Source: Sulfurimonas sp. (GTDB taxonomy: Bacteria > Campylobacterota > Campylobacteria > Campylobacterales > Sulfurimonadaceae). Taken from it: a stretch of 64,000 bases of DNA. This document shows positions 1-12,518 of the stretch, one piece after another; within the stretch, counting starts at the first letter, position 1, and every line of letters starts with the position of its first letter. The position numbers and the translations under genes were made by a program. Below the pieces are notes generated by a model, which was not told the DNA's origin, did no database searches, and saw only the letters and a program-made list of their open reading frames with translations. The stretch covers positions 1-64,000 of the forward strand of contig NZ_JACUTS010000004.1 of the NCBI RefSeq assembly GCF_014859695.1, in the 5' to 3' direction.

Positions 1-138
1 TGAAATAAGAATGTTGCTTTAAGTGGTCTTGACAAATGGGGACGTTATAGATTTTTCTATATGTAGTAAAAAATGAAACTCTGACCCACACTTTTTTTTC
101 ATTTTTCTTTTGCCTTTTTTATTTCATATTTCAAATAA

Positions 139-2859
139 TTATTTGCTGATACCATATTTTTTTTCTCTTTTTTGAAAAGCTTCTTTCCCACCTTCAAGCT
201 TTAACAAATCTTCTCTATAGTTATGATCTTCTATAGTAAATGATTTTGCTTCTGTACTACCTTCGTTATTTTCTAATTTTATAATTAATTCTGCATCTGC
301 ATTCAAAACAAAATTAGCATTGTGGGTTGCAAATATAATTTGTCTTTGCTGTTTTTTTTCTTTTATTAAATCAACTAAATAGTTCGCTATCAATGAACTA
401 TCTAAATGGGCCTCTGGTTCATCAATTATTATCGGATTGTTTCCAAGTGAAATAAGTATAACTATTGCAGCAGTACATCGTTGTCCAAAAGAAGTGTTAT
501 CAAGTGGCTTACTATCGTAAAAGACCTTTAATATTTTATTATTTTCAACATCTCTCATATTTTTCATTATTAATAGTTTATAAATTTGAAAATATAATTC
601 TTCACTAAATATACTTATCAAATTTTGATATGTCTGAGAGTTTCTAGTATTTATTTTTTCTGTAAAATTTTTTGATTTTTTACATTTCAAAACTTCTTCT
701 AAAGTAATATCTTGAAGATAATTTTTAAAAGTCGTTTTTTCACTAATATTAATTTTATAATGATTCATTTGGTTTACAAATTGTTCAAACATAGTATCAA
801 AAATATTTTCATTTAGTTGATATTCAACCCTTATCACTTTTACATCTTCTTCATTTTTTCTTGCTATATTGATAAATAATTGATTAATTTCTTCTAGCTT
901 ATAATTAACTTTACTTCTAAATTTTTCAATCTCAGCATCTATGTCATCAATGGTAAATTTATGTCGTTGTTTTCGTAGTTTATTTATTTGCATTTTCAAT
1001 TTAGATATTTCATCTTTGACATTTTCAATATTTGAACTTGCGGATTGTGCGTCTTTTATATTTTCATCATTCATGCCCTTGCTTTTTAAATACTCTTCAA
1101 TGTTTTTTAAATAAGTACTCTTTTGTTTTTCTAAATCTTCAATTAACTGTTCATCTTTACTGTAGTCTACAGCGTTACATTTAGTTATCAAACTTTCTAT
1201 ATTTAAATATAGTTCATTAAAATAGTCATCATAATTATTTTGAAGTTTCTCAACTTTTCGATATTCATCGTACACATTTTTTAATTTTTTATACAATTCG
1301 TTATATTTATTTCTTGAATTTTGCAATTCAAGTATTTGCTTATGATTGCTTTGTAATGCATCTTTATTTTCTAAATATGTTTTGTCTGTAAGTGTTTTAA
1401 CAATATTTTCATACTTCTTTAACTCTTTTGCTTTTTCAATTAAATGATTATGATAAGACCTTCTATCTTCAAGTAATTTGATTTGGTCATCAAATATTTC
1501 TAGATTTTCTGTTATTTTTTTTTCAATATTTGACAATTCTTTATTTGCATTTTTATCTAATCGTTGATAAATAGCTTCTGTGAATTTTTTTGAGTCTTTA
1601 GCAAATTCCTCAATACTGTTTTGAGCTAAAAACTCTATATTTTCTATTTCATCAGGTGTAAATATCACATTTGATTTAACTTCTTTAGGATTTAATTTAT
1701 CAAAAAAAAATTTATCTGCTTTATCTATTTTTTCTGCAATTAAATTTAATAGCGTACTTTTTCCACTACCTCTGCCACCTATGATACAAGTCAAGAATGG
1801 ACTAAAATTAATTATATTTTTGAAATTAGCAAAACAAAATGTATCATTATCCCATTTTGCATTTGAATCAAATTCTAATTTTAAATTTTCAATTTTATGC
1901 AAAGCTTCTTGTGGTTTGTTTACACCGATATATACCCTTGATGGTTCATATATAACCTGCTTTAATCCTTCAAAAGTTGGATTGGCTTTTATCCAACAAT
2001 ATCTATTGTTGTCAGGTTTAAATAATTTATCCTCTTTATGTGCATCTGAACCATGAATACAAGGCTTTAATGAACCACATTTTTGTATTACACTTTCTTT
2101 ATTCACGCCTTCTTTTAAACCAAGAAAAAACTTTTTGTCATTCTCATTTGAAGAAAAAATCATATTAGATAATTTATATATCGCTTGTCTAGTTGCATCC
2201 AAACTACCTGATTCATTTTCAAATAAATCATAATGTTTTTGAATTGCCGAAGCACCATCTTGATTAGAGTTACTTACCACAATAATAGTATTGCTTCTAA
2301 AATCATTATTTTCATCCCGTAATTTTTGCAAATCAGAATGTGAAACTACGAAACTATCTATTCCTTTTTTCAATGCTCTATTTTCATCTGTTTCACCCAA
2401 CTCCTTACCTAGTGCGATAAATCCATTATCATTCATTTTATGTTTTCTCGAACCTGAGGAATATTCTAAAGTTCCAAAAAAATCATTATCTAGTTCAGAC
2501 ACATATTCAGGATTAAAAATACAATGGATATTTATTAATCTACCCTTATCAGTTGATGGCAGCATTCGAAATTCAACATTTGGAATTAAATAAATTTTTT
2601 CTATATCTTCTTTAATTTCTTTTAATTCTTGAAAAGTATTTAATCTTTGCATAAAATTTTGTACTTTTTTATAATTTTCAATACTAAAATAATCTGTTAT
2701 ACCGATTACAGCAATTTCATTTTCAACTGCTTTTTTAAAAAAATCAATGCAAAATTCATCAAAAGTTTTACTGCTAAACTGGTCATTTTTGTTTGTATCT
2801 TTTGTATGTACATGTAAATCCCATTTTCTCCACTCAGAGCCTCTATTGGAATTATTCAT
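139..2859 (-). CDS. PHP-domain / SMC-like AAA (ABC-type) ATPase, TrlF-like family
   Basis: 906-aa ORF. N-terminal PHP motif WDLHVHT and later CIHGSDAH. C-terminal ATPase with Walker A GGRGSGKST, signature-like TSFGQRCTA, Walker B PIIIDEPEAHLD and H-loop FATHNANF. Confidence 0.85.
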   Translation of the reverse strand: MNNSNRGSEWRKWDLHVHTKDTNKNDQFSSKTFDEFCIDFFKKAVENEIAVIGITDYFSIENYKKVQNFMQRLNTFQELKEIKEDIEKIYLIPNVEFRMLPSTDKGRLINIHCIFNPEYVSELDNDFFGTLEYSSGSRKHKMNDNGFIALGKELGETDENRALKKGIDSFVVSHSDLQKLRDENNDFRSNTIIVVSNSNQDGASAIQKHYDLFENESGSLDATRQAIYKLSNMIFSSNENDKKFFLGLKEGVNKESVIQKCGSLKPCIHGSDAHKEDKLFKPDNNRYCWIKANPTFEGLKQVIYEPSRVYIGVNKPQEALHKIENLKLEFDSNAKWDNDTFCFANFKNIINFSPFLTCIIGGRGSGKSTLLNLIAEKIDKADKFFFDKLNPKEVKSNVIFTPDEIENIEFLAQNSIEEFAKDSKKFTEAIYQRLDKNANKELSNIEKKITENLEIFDDQIKLLEDRRSYHNHLIEKAKELKKYENIVKTLTDKTYLENKDALQSNHKQILELQNSRNKYNELYKKLKNVYDEYRKVEKLQNNYDDYFNELYLNIESLITKCNAVDYSKDEQLIEDLEKQKSTYLKNIEEYLKSKGMNDENIKDAQSASSNIENVKDEISKLKMQINKLRKQRHKFTIDDIDAEIEKFRSKVNYKLEEINQLFINIARKNEEDVKVIRVEYQLNENIFDTMFEQFVNQMNHYKINISEKTTFKNYLQDITLEEVLKCKKSKNFTEKINTRNSQTYQNLISIFSEELYFQIYKLLIMKNMRDVENNKILKVFYDSKPLDNTSFGQRCTAAIVILISLGNNPIIIDEPEAHLDSSLIANYLVDLIKEKKQQRQIIFATHNANFVLNADAELIIKLENNEGSTEAKSFTIEDHNYREDLLKLEGGKEAFQKREKKYGISK

Positions 2860-2920
2860 AAATTACCTCTGCAAAAAAATTTATTTTACTCATGCCCAAT
2901 ATTCCAACCCACCACTTCCC

Positions 2921-3295
2921 TCAAACCACATACTTAAACGATTGTGGAGCGGTAAAGTTACCGTACATCTCATGAGGGCATCTAGGCTTGTCGTATTTAT
3001 TTAAAGATTTTATCTTTATGGCATAGCCTTTTTCTCTATCCATAAAATAGCTATCATAAAAATCAGCACTTATGCCAGAGAAGTTTTTCGTCTTTTCCCA
3101 TAAAGCTTTTGGATGCTCTTCTAGTATAGCTTCAATATCAAATTCGCATATTATCTTACCTACAGGCATGGTAGAATATATAACAACCGACTTGATACCT
3201 TTTCTTTTAAAGATGCTTTTTCTATACTCAAACTTTTTATTACCGTTAAAAATTTCTTCTACAAATTGAGGTTTAATCGATAATAATACTTTCAT
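2921..3295 (-). CDS. ASCH/PUA-like domain protein
   Basis: 124 aa, MKVLLSIKPQFVEEIFNGNKKFEYRKSIF... resembles ASCH-domain proteins; 61 nt upstream of the PHP-ATPase on the same strand. Confidence 0.7.
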   Translation of the reverse strand: MKVLLSIKPQFVEEIFNGNKKFEYRKSIFKRKGIKSVVIYSTMPVGKIICEFDIEAILEEHPKALWEKTKNFSGISADFYDSYFMDREKGYAIKIKSLNKYDKPRCPHEMYGNFTAPQSFKYVV

Positions 3296-3365
3296 CTACT
3301 TCTCCGGCTCTCTACTTGTGTTATATTTTATCAAAAAGCATATTGCAAAAAGCTTTTTTGTTCTA

Positions 3366-3520
3366 CTCATTTCCAACCACATCCTGCACCTTCCCCATCA
3401 ACCCAAAACTAGCGCTTGCGGTTTTTGCTTTAGCAAAAAAGTTTCCTTGAAAATTCTATCTTCTATATCTGTTTGTATCGCTAGCTCATTCATACCAAAC
3501 ACCTGCCCCTCAAACCTAAT
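3366..3520 (-). pseudogene. Degraded coding remnant, possibly the N-terminus of an ORF6N/KilA-N-type protein
   Basis: Minus strand reads MNELAIQTDIEDRIFKETFLLKQKPQALVLG* and, in another frame, ...ASFGLMGKVQDVVGNE*. The MNEL..Q..IEDRIF start is reminiscent of ORF6N proteins; no intact ORF. Confidence 0.25.
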
Positions 3521-3589
3521 GTAAATGACGAAATTTTACTTGATTTCAACGAAGAAATTGGGTAAAAGCATCGTTGTGCTGTGGTCTCA

Positions 3590-3931
3590 TTATCTTTTAA
3601 CGGAGGCGCACTCTATGCAAAGCCCGTTTTCGGGCATAATTTCAAGTCTCTCTTTTGCGATGTCATCGCCGCAGTCTATACATTCGCCAAAGGTTTTGTT
3701 GTGGATTCTATTGAGTGCGGAGTTTATTTTTTTGAGTTTTATCTCGGCTTGTCTTAAGTTTTCCAGTGCCATGTTTTGCTCTTGCATTGCCTCTTGTCTT
3801 GTAAGTCTGCCTAAAGAGACGTCGGGGCTTACGGGTTTTGTTCTCTCTTTTAAAGAAGCAATACCTTCTTCAACCTCACTCTTTAAGTTTTCAAGTTTTT
3901 CTTTAAAGTATTGTAATTTTTCATTCTGCAT
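3590..3931 (-). CDS. DksA/TraR-family C4 zinc-finger protein
   Basis: 113 aa with C-terminal CIDCGDDIAKERLEIMPENGLCIEC zinc finger. Confidence 0.85.
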   Translation of the reverse strand: MQNEKLQYFKEKLENLKSEVEEGIASLKERTKPVSPDVSLGRLTRQEAMQEQNMALENLRQAEIKLKKINSALNRIHNKTFGECIDCGDDIAKERLEIMPENGLCIECASVKR

Positions 3932-3952
3932 TTTATGCCTTTGTTTTAGTTA

Positions 3953-4095
3953 CCGACCTTACGCACTTTTGTAAAAAAGTTTGTAAAACACCTTATAATT
4001 CTCGAAAAAGATACTTTTTCGTAGCTTTAGGGGGTTGTAGGGACATCTGTCCCTGCCACTAGAACGGACGAGTTCGTTTTAGTGCGTAACATCAG
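3953..4095 (-). mobile_element. MITE-like multi-hairpin repeat, copy 1
   Basis: Minus strand starts CTGATGTTACGCACTAAAACG and ends AGTGCGTAAGGTCGG. Flanked by perfect 7-bp direct repeats TTAGTTA (3946-3952 and 4096-4102). First 80 nt differ from copy 2 at only about 3 positions. Confidence 0.8.
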
Positions 4096-4102
4096 TTAGT
4101 TA

Positions 4103-6466
4103 CTATATCTCTTTTGCACTCTTTGCCAGCTCTGCCCATGCGGAGCTAGGTTCGGCGTCTATAGCTTCTTGGTAGGCTTTTTGTGAGGCGTCGTCTCTCC
4201 AGAGTTTCTCTAACACACTTCCCAGAAGATACTTTTGTCTTGCTCTTTGAGTAGCATCTAACTCTAAAACATCGAGCGATTGTATAACCTCCAGCGCTCT
4301 GTTATAGTTCTCTTTGTCGCTGTAGGCTTGATAGAGTGCGAACTCAACAAAAGGGCTTTGCGCATATGAGTTTGAACTCTGCTGTATTGCCATTATCTTC
4401 TCGCCGTATTCTATGACCATGTTGTTATCTTTTATCTCACTTCCTACCGCCATAACCGCTACATATCTCTCTATATCTCTATAGTCGTCTTTGTATGCTT
4501 TTAGCAGCTCGGTGATGGACTCGATCATCTTTTGGTGATTTTCAAGCCTGTGGTAAGTGTCAAATAGAGTTCTGTAGACATCTTTGTACTCTGAATTTTC
4601 ATCATCTTTAATAAGTGCTACTAGCTCTTTGGAAGCTTCGATGACATTGGAGTAGTTTCCTGTTGCAAAATCGACTTTAATATATCTGTAGAGCCACTTT
4701 TTTCTCTGCGCCAAATCTTTTGATTTAAGGTTTTTGTCCGCCATCTTTTTCGCCAGCTCAAAGTCTGCACCCTTCATGGCGCACTCATAAACCCCGTCAT
4801 CCCACTCATCTGAGAGTTCGATTTTATACTGTGAGGAGATAAGAAGAACGCTGTTACACTCTTTTACACTAAGTGCCTGTTTCATGGTTCCTATTGCTGC
4901 TTGAGTTATTACCTCTGGCACGTCAGGATACTCCTGTTGGCTGAGGCTTAAAAGCTCCCGCTCCATAGCGAGCGACTCCGCAAATCTCTCGTTTTGCAAA
5001 AGAAGCTTTGCCTTCTCATATATGGCTTTATTTCCGATGCTGTCATTTTGATACTCTTGCATGAGCTTGTCGTACGTCTCAAGTTTTAGGGAAGCATTTT
5101 CATCGCTGACATCAAAGAAGAGTGAATCTTTTGCAACTTGAACTTCCTCTGCATACATGCCGTCTTTAAAGCGCTCAAGATAGTTGTTAAGCGCGCTTAA
5201 TGCCTCTTTCTTCATCTGGGTTTTGCTCAACCATATCCCGATATTTCTTGCAAGCTCTTCATAGACCTCTTCTGTAGGCTCAATATTTTCAAAAATAGCC
5301 TTTGCTATTCCCGCTGCTTGGACAAGCTCTGTGTTGTCTGCCAAATCATACATCATATCCATAGATTTATAGATATCTATCTCTGAGAAGTATTTTGGCT
5401 TTGCTTTAATGATTTTATCTATCTGAGCAGCCGCTCCTTTTGCATTTGAGTTTGCCATATGGTTTTGCGCCAGTTTAAATGCGGCTTCTGCTGCAACGTC
5501 TATGTCGTCACTCTGTGAGAGCACTTTTTCGTAAAGTCCTCTTGCTCTAACTAAACTACCGTCGAGCTCAAGCGACTCTGCTAGATAAATATAACCCCAA
5601 TAGGAGTGGACAGAACCTGCATGTTCACTAAAGAGTCTGTCAAAAAAGTAATCTGCATCGCTGTTTATCCCGAGTTTTGTATATGCTCTAGCAATTAGCG
5701 AGAGAACCTCTGCAACATTCTCATCTGATGAGTACTCTCTTAAGTACTCTTTTGCAGCTTCGACAAGCTTGTCATTTTCGTCTAGTTTTGAGTAAACTCT
5801 GATCTTATAAAAAAGTAACTCCGCTCGAAAAAGCGAGTTTGGATACTCTTTCATAATATCATTGATTAACTCTAACGTAAACTCATAGTTTTTCTCTTCA
5901 TAATACTTTTTTATTTTTATATATTCGGTTACATCCCCGACTTTTTTAAGATGAACCGGATTGCCCTTCATATTTAGGCTGCCGACATAGGGGAGCAGAT
6001 CTTCAGCGTATGTAAATGGGAAATTTATCGCCGCTTCGGAGAATTCATGCTTCTGGATTAAAGGCATTTCATCTATATAGCCCACAATCATCCAGTGGTT
6101 TGAGAGTTTTACCTCTGCGCTAAAAGTTGTATCATCTTTTTTGAGATCAAAAACAATAGGAAAGAGCTTCATCTTTTGATATGGTTTTATAACAAGAAAA
6201 AAGGTCTCTTGTTTTGCTTGCGTACCTATCTCAAAAAAATTGTTTTGAAGTTTTTGAAGTTTTTGCGTGGGAGATTTAGAGAATGCACAGACTATTTTAG
6301 AGACGGCGTCAAAGTCATCCCTAAACTCTTGGCAAAGAAATTTTTCGCTGTCTCTTATATGAAGAGTGGAGTATTGTTGATGCTTCTCTTTTGCGCCTTG
6401 AAGAGATATTTCAAGGGCAAAAACATTAAGAGATATAAAAAAAACAAGAAGTACTATTTTTAACAA
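4103..6466 (-). CDS. pflA: TPR-rich periplasmic/flagellar protein PflA-like
   Basis: 787 aa with signal peptide and tetratricopeptide-like repeats; length and position beside nuoN match Campylobacter pflA. Confidence 0.7.
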   Translation of the reverse strand: MLKIVLLVFFISLNVFALEISLQGAKEKHQQYSTLHIRDSEKFLCQEFRDDFDAVSKIVCAFSKSPTQKLQKLQNNFFEIGTQAKQETFFLVIKPYQKMKLFPIVFDLKKDDTTFSAEVKLSNHWMIVGYIDEMPLIQKHEFSEAAINFPFTYAEDLLPYVGSLNMKGNPVHLKKVGDVTEYIKIKKYYEEKNYEFTLELINDIMKEYPNSLFRAELLFYKIRVYSKLDENDKLVEAAKEYLREYSSDENVAEVLSLIARAYTKLGINSDADYFFDRLFSEHAGSVHSYWGYIYLAESLELDGSLVRARGLYEKVLSQSDDIDVAAEAAFKLAQNHMANSNAKGAAAQIDKIIKAKPKYFSEIDIYKSMDMMYDLADNTELVQAAGIAKAIFENIEPTEEVYEELARNIGIWLSKTQMKKEALSALNNYLERFKDGMYAEEVQVAKDSLFFDVSDENASLKLETYDKLMQEYQNDSIGNKAIYEKAKLLLQNERFAESLAMERELLSLSQQEYPDVPEVITQAAIGTMKQALSVKECNSVLLISSQYKIELSDEWDDGVYECAMKGADFELAKKMADKNLKSKDLAQRKKWLYRYIKVDFATGNYSNVIEASKELVALIKDDENSEYKDVYRTLFDTYHRLENHQKMIESITELLKAYKDDYRDIERYVAVMAVGSEIKDNNMVIEYGEKIMAIQQSSNSYAQSPFVEFALYQAYSDKENYNRALEVIQSLDVLELDATQRARQKYLLGSVLEKLWRDDASQKAYQEAIDAEPSSAWAELAKSAKEI

Positions 6467-6488
6467 TTAAATACCCCTTATTTATCAT

Positions 6489-6630
6489 CTGATGTTACGC
6501 ACTAAAACGAACTCGTCCGTTTTAGTGGCAGGAACAAATGTCCCTACAACCCCCTAAAGCTACGAAAAGGGTACTTTTCGAGAAGATTAGAGGTATTTAC
6601 GAACTTTTTTGCAAAAGTGCGTAAGGTCAG
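6489..6630 (+). mobile_element. MITE-like multi-hairpin repeat, copy 2 (inverted relative to copy 1)
   Basis: Starts CTGATGTTACGCACTAAAACGAACTCGTCCGTTTTAGTGGCAGG and ends AGTGCGTAAGGTCAG. Flanks TTATCAT (6482-6488) and TTATTAT (6631-6637), 6/7 match. Confidence 0.8.
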
Positions 6631-6638
6631 TTATTATT

Positions 6639-8147
6639 TTAATAGCCGCTATTATATACAAACACCGTAATAAAATCTAAAAGCTCATTTACGCCAACAA
6701 AAGCAAAAATAGTTCCTATGGCTGCTATACCGATGATTGTCTTGAGCGGAAGTGTTGCATTTGCGCTGTAAACATGACCGCCATCTTCAACAATCGGATC
6801 TTTCATAAACATATAGACTATAAGCTTTAGGTAGTAATACCCTGCTATCGCGGAGTTAAGCGCCATAATAAGCGCTAAAACCGTATATCCGCCTGTAATT
6901 GCGGAACTTATCATATAGAGTTTACCCCAAAACAGAGCAAACGGAGGAAGACCCGCCAAACTTAACATAAACAGAGCCATAATAGTTGCGGCAACCGGCG
7001 CAGTTTTAATCATACCTGCAAATTTGTTGTAGCTATGGTCTGACTGCTGATGCGCCGGAAGATTTTTCTGTCTGCTTATCCAAAGCATCGAGAATGAACC
7101 TAAATTTGTAAAGCTAAAGAGTATCCAGTAGAGGAAAAGTGCGCTGTTTGACTGCGTCGTTCCGATTAGAATTGCCGCCATAACAAAACCTGCATGCGAG
7201 ATTGAACTGTACGCAAGCATTCTTTTTACGTCTGTCTGAACAAGCGCCCAGACGTTAGCCATAGTCATGGTTAAAACCACGCCCATATAGAGGATGACCT
7301 CAAGCCAAACTACGCCGCTGTGGATTAAAAACTCAAAGATTCTCATAGCAACGACAAAAGCCGCTATTTTAGGAACGATTGACATATAACCCGCAAGTGC
7401 GGCAGATGAGCCCTCGTAAACGTCAGGCGTCCATGTATGAAACGGAACCATTGAGAGTTTAAATCCAAATGATGCAAGCAAGAAGACAACACCGATAAGC
7501 ACAAATGCTATATCTTCATAGTTGTTGGCAGTTAAAACCGCGGCAATCTGGTTAATCTCAACAGAGCCCGTAAGAGCGTAAAATATCATAGAACCGAAGC
7601 TGAAAAATCCGGCTGCAAGCGCGCCCATAGTAAAGTACTTAACAGCCGCTTCAAACGATTTGTCGCGGTTATGCATTGCAATAAGCGTGTAAAGTGCTAA
7701 AGAAGCAGTCTCAAGCCCTACAAATATAAGTATAAGATTGTCCGTTGCGACCATAAACTGGAAGCCTGCAATCATAAACAAAAAGAGCGCAAAGAACTCA
7801 GGATAAGAGAACTCATGGAATCTCTTATGGGTAAGTGCCAGCGGGATAAAGAGCATAGATGCACCGACAATAATAAACTGAGAAAGTATTGCCAGACCAT
7901 CTATAAGCATAACGTCAAAGACACCCATGACCGTACCGTTTTGAGTAAATACGCCCGCAGAATCCATTAGTGCAACAAAGTCGACTCCCAAAACAAGGAG
8001 GCTCAGCATTACATAAAGAGACTTGTGTTGATCGCTCTTAAAAAGATCAATAACTATGATTAACAAAGCGCCGACGATTGGAATCAACATTGGCACTAGA
8101 GTCATTAAGTTTAACGACTCAATCGAAACATTTACCGGTGATAACAT
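6639..8147 (-). CDS. nuoN: NADH-quinone oxidoreductase subunit N
   Basis: 502-aa polytopic antiporter-like protein at the end of the nuo operon. Confidence 0.95.
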   Translation of the reverse strand: MLSPVNVSIESLNLMTLVPMLIPIVGALLIIVIDLFKSDQHKSLYVMLSLLVLGVDFVALMDSAGVFTQNGTVMGVFDVMLIDGLAILSQFIIVGASMLFIPLALTHKRFHEFSYPEFFALFLFMIAGFQFMVATDNLILIFVGLETASLALYTLIAMHNRDKSFEAAVKYFTMGALAAGFFSFGSMIFYALTGSVEINQIAAVLTANNYEDIAFVLIGVVFLLASFGFKLSMVPFHTWTPDVYEGSSAALAGYMSIVPKIAAFVVAMRIFEFLIHSGVVWLEVILYMGVVLTMTMANVWALVQTDVKRMLAYSSISHAGFVMAAILIGTTQSNSALFLYWILFSFTNLGSFSMLWISRQKNLPAHQQSDHSYNKFAGMIKTAPVAATIMALFMLSLAGLPPFALFWGKLYMISSAITGGYTVLALIMALNSAIAGYYYLKLIVYMFMKDPIVEDGGHVYSANATLPLKTIIGIAAIGTIFAFVGVNELLDFITVFVYNSGY

Positions 8148-9694
8148 TAGTGTGCCTCCTTAGCCGAAGTTCTTTTGATGATAATATCCAAACTAGGAAT
8201 TCTCTCTTTTGCCTCTTGTGAAATCGCTTTTTCGTGCATTAATTGAACAACGCCCTCAACGCTTGTGTTTATAGTTCCCAAAACAGGTTTAGGGTATATT
8301 CCAAGCCATACGGTTATGATTGCAAGCGGTATAAGAGCAAGCATCTCTCTTTTGTTAACATCGGGAAGATTTCTATTCTCCTCATTTGTGATAACTCCAA
8401 AGAACATCTTTTTATAAGCCGCAAGCATATAGATAGCACCGACTATAATAGCCATACCCGCAAGAAGCGTTAAGATGTGTGACTGCTTATAAAAACCTAG
8501 CAAACTTAAAAACTCTCCGACAAAATTGATAGTCAGAGGAAGACCCACAGAGGCCATAAGCATCAGACCAAATATAGTCGCATAGCGCGGCATAACCGAG
8601 GCCAAGCCTCCAAACTCACTCATAAGCTTTGTGTGTCTTCTGTCGTAAATAACCCCTACAAGGAAGAAGAGCGCGCCTGAGACAACACCGTGCGCTATCA
8701 TCAGGAAGATTGAACCTGAAATACCCTCGACATTTAGTGCAAACGTACCAAGGATAATAACACCCATGTGCGACACCGAAGAGTAAGCAACAACCTGTTT
8801 AATATCTTTTTGCGCGTATGCCACCATTGCCGTATAGATAATCATGATGATTGCCAAAATAGCTATCGGGAACATAAAGTAGACCGACGCATCCGGAAAC
8901 AACGGAAGCGAAAAGCGGATAAACGCGTATGTACCCATCTTTAGCAAAATTGCCGCAAGGATTACGGAACCGATGGTCGGTGCTTGACCGTGAGCGTATG
9001 GCAACCAAGTATGGAAAGGAAACATCGGAACTTTAATTGCAAAACCGATAAAGAATGCGACAAACAACCAGGTCTGGAAAGATTCAGGCAGAATCAGACG
9101 GTACCACTCTAAAATTGAGAAACTCCACTGACCGGTTGCCTGATAGTAGAAGTACGCCATAAATAGCATACCCACAAGCATGACAAGCGAACCTGTAAAT
9201 GTATAGAGGAAGAACTTTACAGATGCGTAGATACGAAGAGGTCCGCCCCATGCACCGATAATATAGAGCATCGGCACGAGTGAAAGTTCCCAAAATATGT
9301 AAAAGACTATGGCATCAAGAGCAGCAAAAACACCCACCATCGTCATCTGTAAAAACAGAAGCGTGATTATCATGTTTTTTATATCTTTGGTCTCGCCTAG
9401 TGAAGCGATACCTATCATGGTAAAAAATGCAGCAAGTATAATAATAAAGAGTGAAATTCCATCAACCCCTACTATATAGTTAATGCCGAATGTCGGAACA
9501 AGCGCAATGGTCTCCATAAACTGCATTCCTGAAGCATTTGAATCAAATGCAAACCACAACCACAGTGCAAGAAAAAACTCAATAGTAGCCACGGCAATAC
9601 CGTAAGAGCGCATACTATCCTTGTTGACTACAAATCCAAGCATCGCTGCGATTGCCGGGAAGAAAATTAAAATCGATAAAATATGATCCAACAT
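8147..9694 (-). CDS. nuoM: NADH-quinone oxidoreductase subunit M
   Basis: 515 aa; [18 protein letters not shown] and [15 protein letters not shown] motifs; operon position. Confidence 0.95.
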   Translation of the reverse strand: MLDHILSILIFFPAIAAMLGFVVNKDSMRSYGIAVATIEFFLALWLWFAFDSNASGMQFMETIALVPTFGINYIVGVDGISLFIIILAAFFTMIGIASLGETKDIKNMIITLLFLQMTMVGVFAALDAIVFYIFWELSLVPMLYIIGAWGGPLRIYASVKFFLYTFTGSLVMLVGMLFMAYFYYQATGQWSFSILEWYRLILPESFQTWLFVAFFIGFAIKVPMFPFHTWLPYAHGQAPTIGSVILAAILLKMGTYAFIRFSLPLFPDASVYFMFPIAILAIIMIIYTAMVAYAQKDIKQVVAYSSVSHMGVIILGTFALNVEGISGSIFLMIAHGVVSGALFFLVGVIYDRRHTKLMSEFGGLASVMPRYATIFGLMLMASVGLPLTINFVGEFLSLLGFYKQSHILTLLAGMAIIVGAIYMLAAYKKMFFGVITNEENRNLPDVNKREMLALIPLAIITVWLGIYPKPVLGTINTSVEGVVQLMHEKAISQEAKERIPSLDIIIKRTSAKEAH

Positions 9695-9697
9695 CTA

Positions 9698-11620
<1,923 letters not shown>

Positions 11621-11623
11621 ATC

Positions 11624-11932
11624 TTATCCTCTCATCGTTGACATGCTGTCAAGATCTATATTGTTATGTTTCTTATGCCAAACAATCAAAAGACCGAGTC
11701 CTACGGCTACCTCAGATGCGGCAATAGCTATAACGAAAAACGCAAACATCTGACCTGTCAAATCACCATAATAGTGTGAAATTGCGGCAAAAGAGATATT
11801 TACAGAGTTCAAAAGTATCTCTGTTGCAAAAAATAGCATAAGGAGATTTTTTCTTCTCATAACCCCGACCAAACCTATAGCAAAAAGGATTGTCGAGAGT
11901 ACAAGATAGTGGTTTAGTCCTATTTCCATCAT
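11624..11932 (-). CDS. nuoK: NADH-quinone oxidoreductase subunit K
   Basis: 102 aa; GLNHYLVLSTILFAIGLVGVMRRKNLLM typical of NuoK. Confidence 0.95.
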   Translation of the reverse strand: MMEIGLNHYLVLSTILFAIGLVGVMRRKNLLMLFFATEILLNSVNISFAAISHYYGDLTGQMFAFFVIAIAASEVAVGLGLLIVWHKKHNNIDLDSMSTMRG

Positions 11933-12513
11933 GAGAGCACCTTCTTGTTTTTATCTTCTTCTCTCATCCTTAATATCTCTTGCTCGTTCATAAGAGTAAG
12001 AGAGAGATCCATCTTCTTTCCTGCAAGTACAATCCCTGCAATCATAGCAACTAAAAGCATTACCGCCGCTACTTCAAAAGGAACGAGGTACTTTGTAAAA
12101 AGAATCATACCAACCTCTTGAGTGTTGCCTGCACCTTCAGTAACCGGATAGAGCGCTTCAATATTGCTTCCGACTATAGGAGCCGCAACTATAACAACAA
12201 TTAAAAGAGCACTTATAACGCTTAGTCCCAAGATTATCGCCTTGTTGCCCTGCTTCTCTTTTACATCTCTTGTCGTATCAAAGAACATCATACCAAAAGC
12301 ATAAAGCGCCATAACGGCACCGGAGTAAACAACGATTTGAACCGCACCTAAAAAATCAGCGCCTAAAATAAAGAAAAACGCCGATATAAAAATCATTCCT
12401 GCTGCCAATGAACTAAGAGCATATAACGCCTGTGAAGTCGTTACCGCTACATAAAACATCGAAATAGTCAAAAAGGCAAACAGATAAAATGCAACTGCTT
12501 CAAACATAACCAA
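11929..12513 (-). CDS. nuoJ: NADH-quinone oxidoreductase subunit J
   Basis: 194-aa membrane protein; GADFLGAVQIVVYSGAVMALYAFGMMF typical of NuoJ. Confidence 0.95.
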   Translation of the reverse strand: MVMFEAVAFYLFAFLTISMFYVAVTTSQALYALSSLAAGMIFISAFFFILGADFLGAVQIVVYSGAVMALYAFGMMFFDTTRDVKEKQGNKAIILGLSVISALLIVVIVAAPIVGSNIEALYPVTEGAGNTQEVGMILFTKYLVPFEVAAVMLLVAMIAGIVLAGKKMDLSLTLMNEQEILRMREEDKNKKVLS

Positions 12514-12518
12514 ACTCC

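Noticed and set aside
3525-3974. 149-aa plus-strand ORF over the DksA-like gene
   Set aside because: Antisense shadow of a gene with a clear zinc-finger motif; low-complexity Ser/Phe content.
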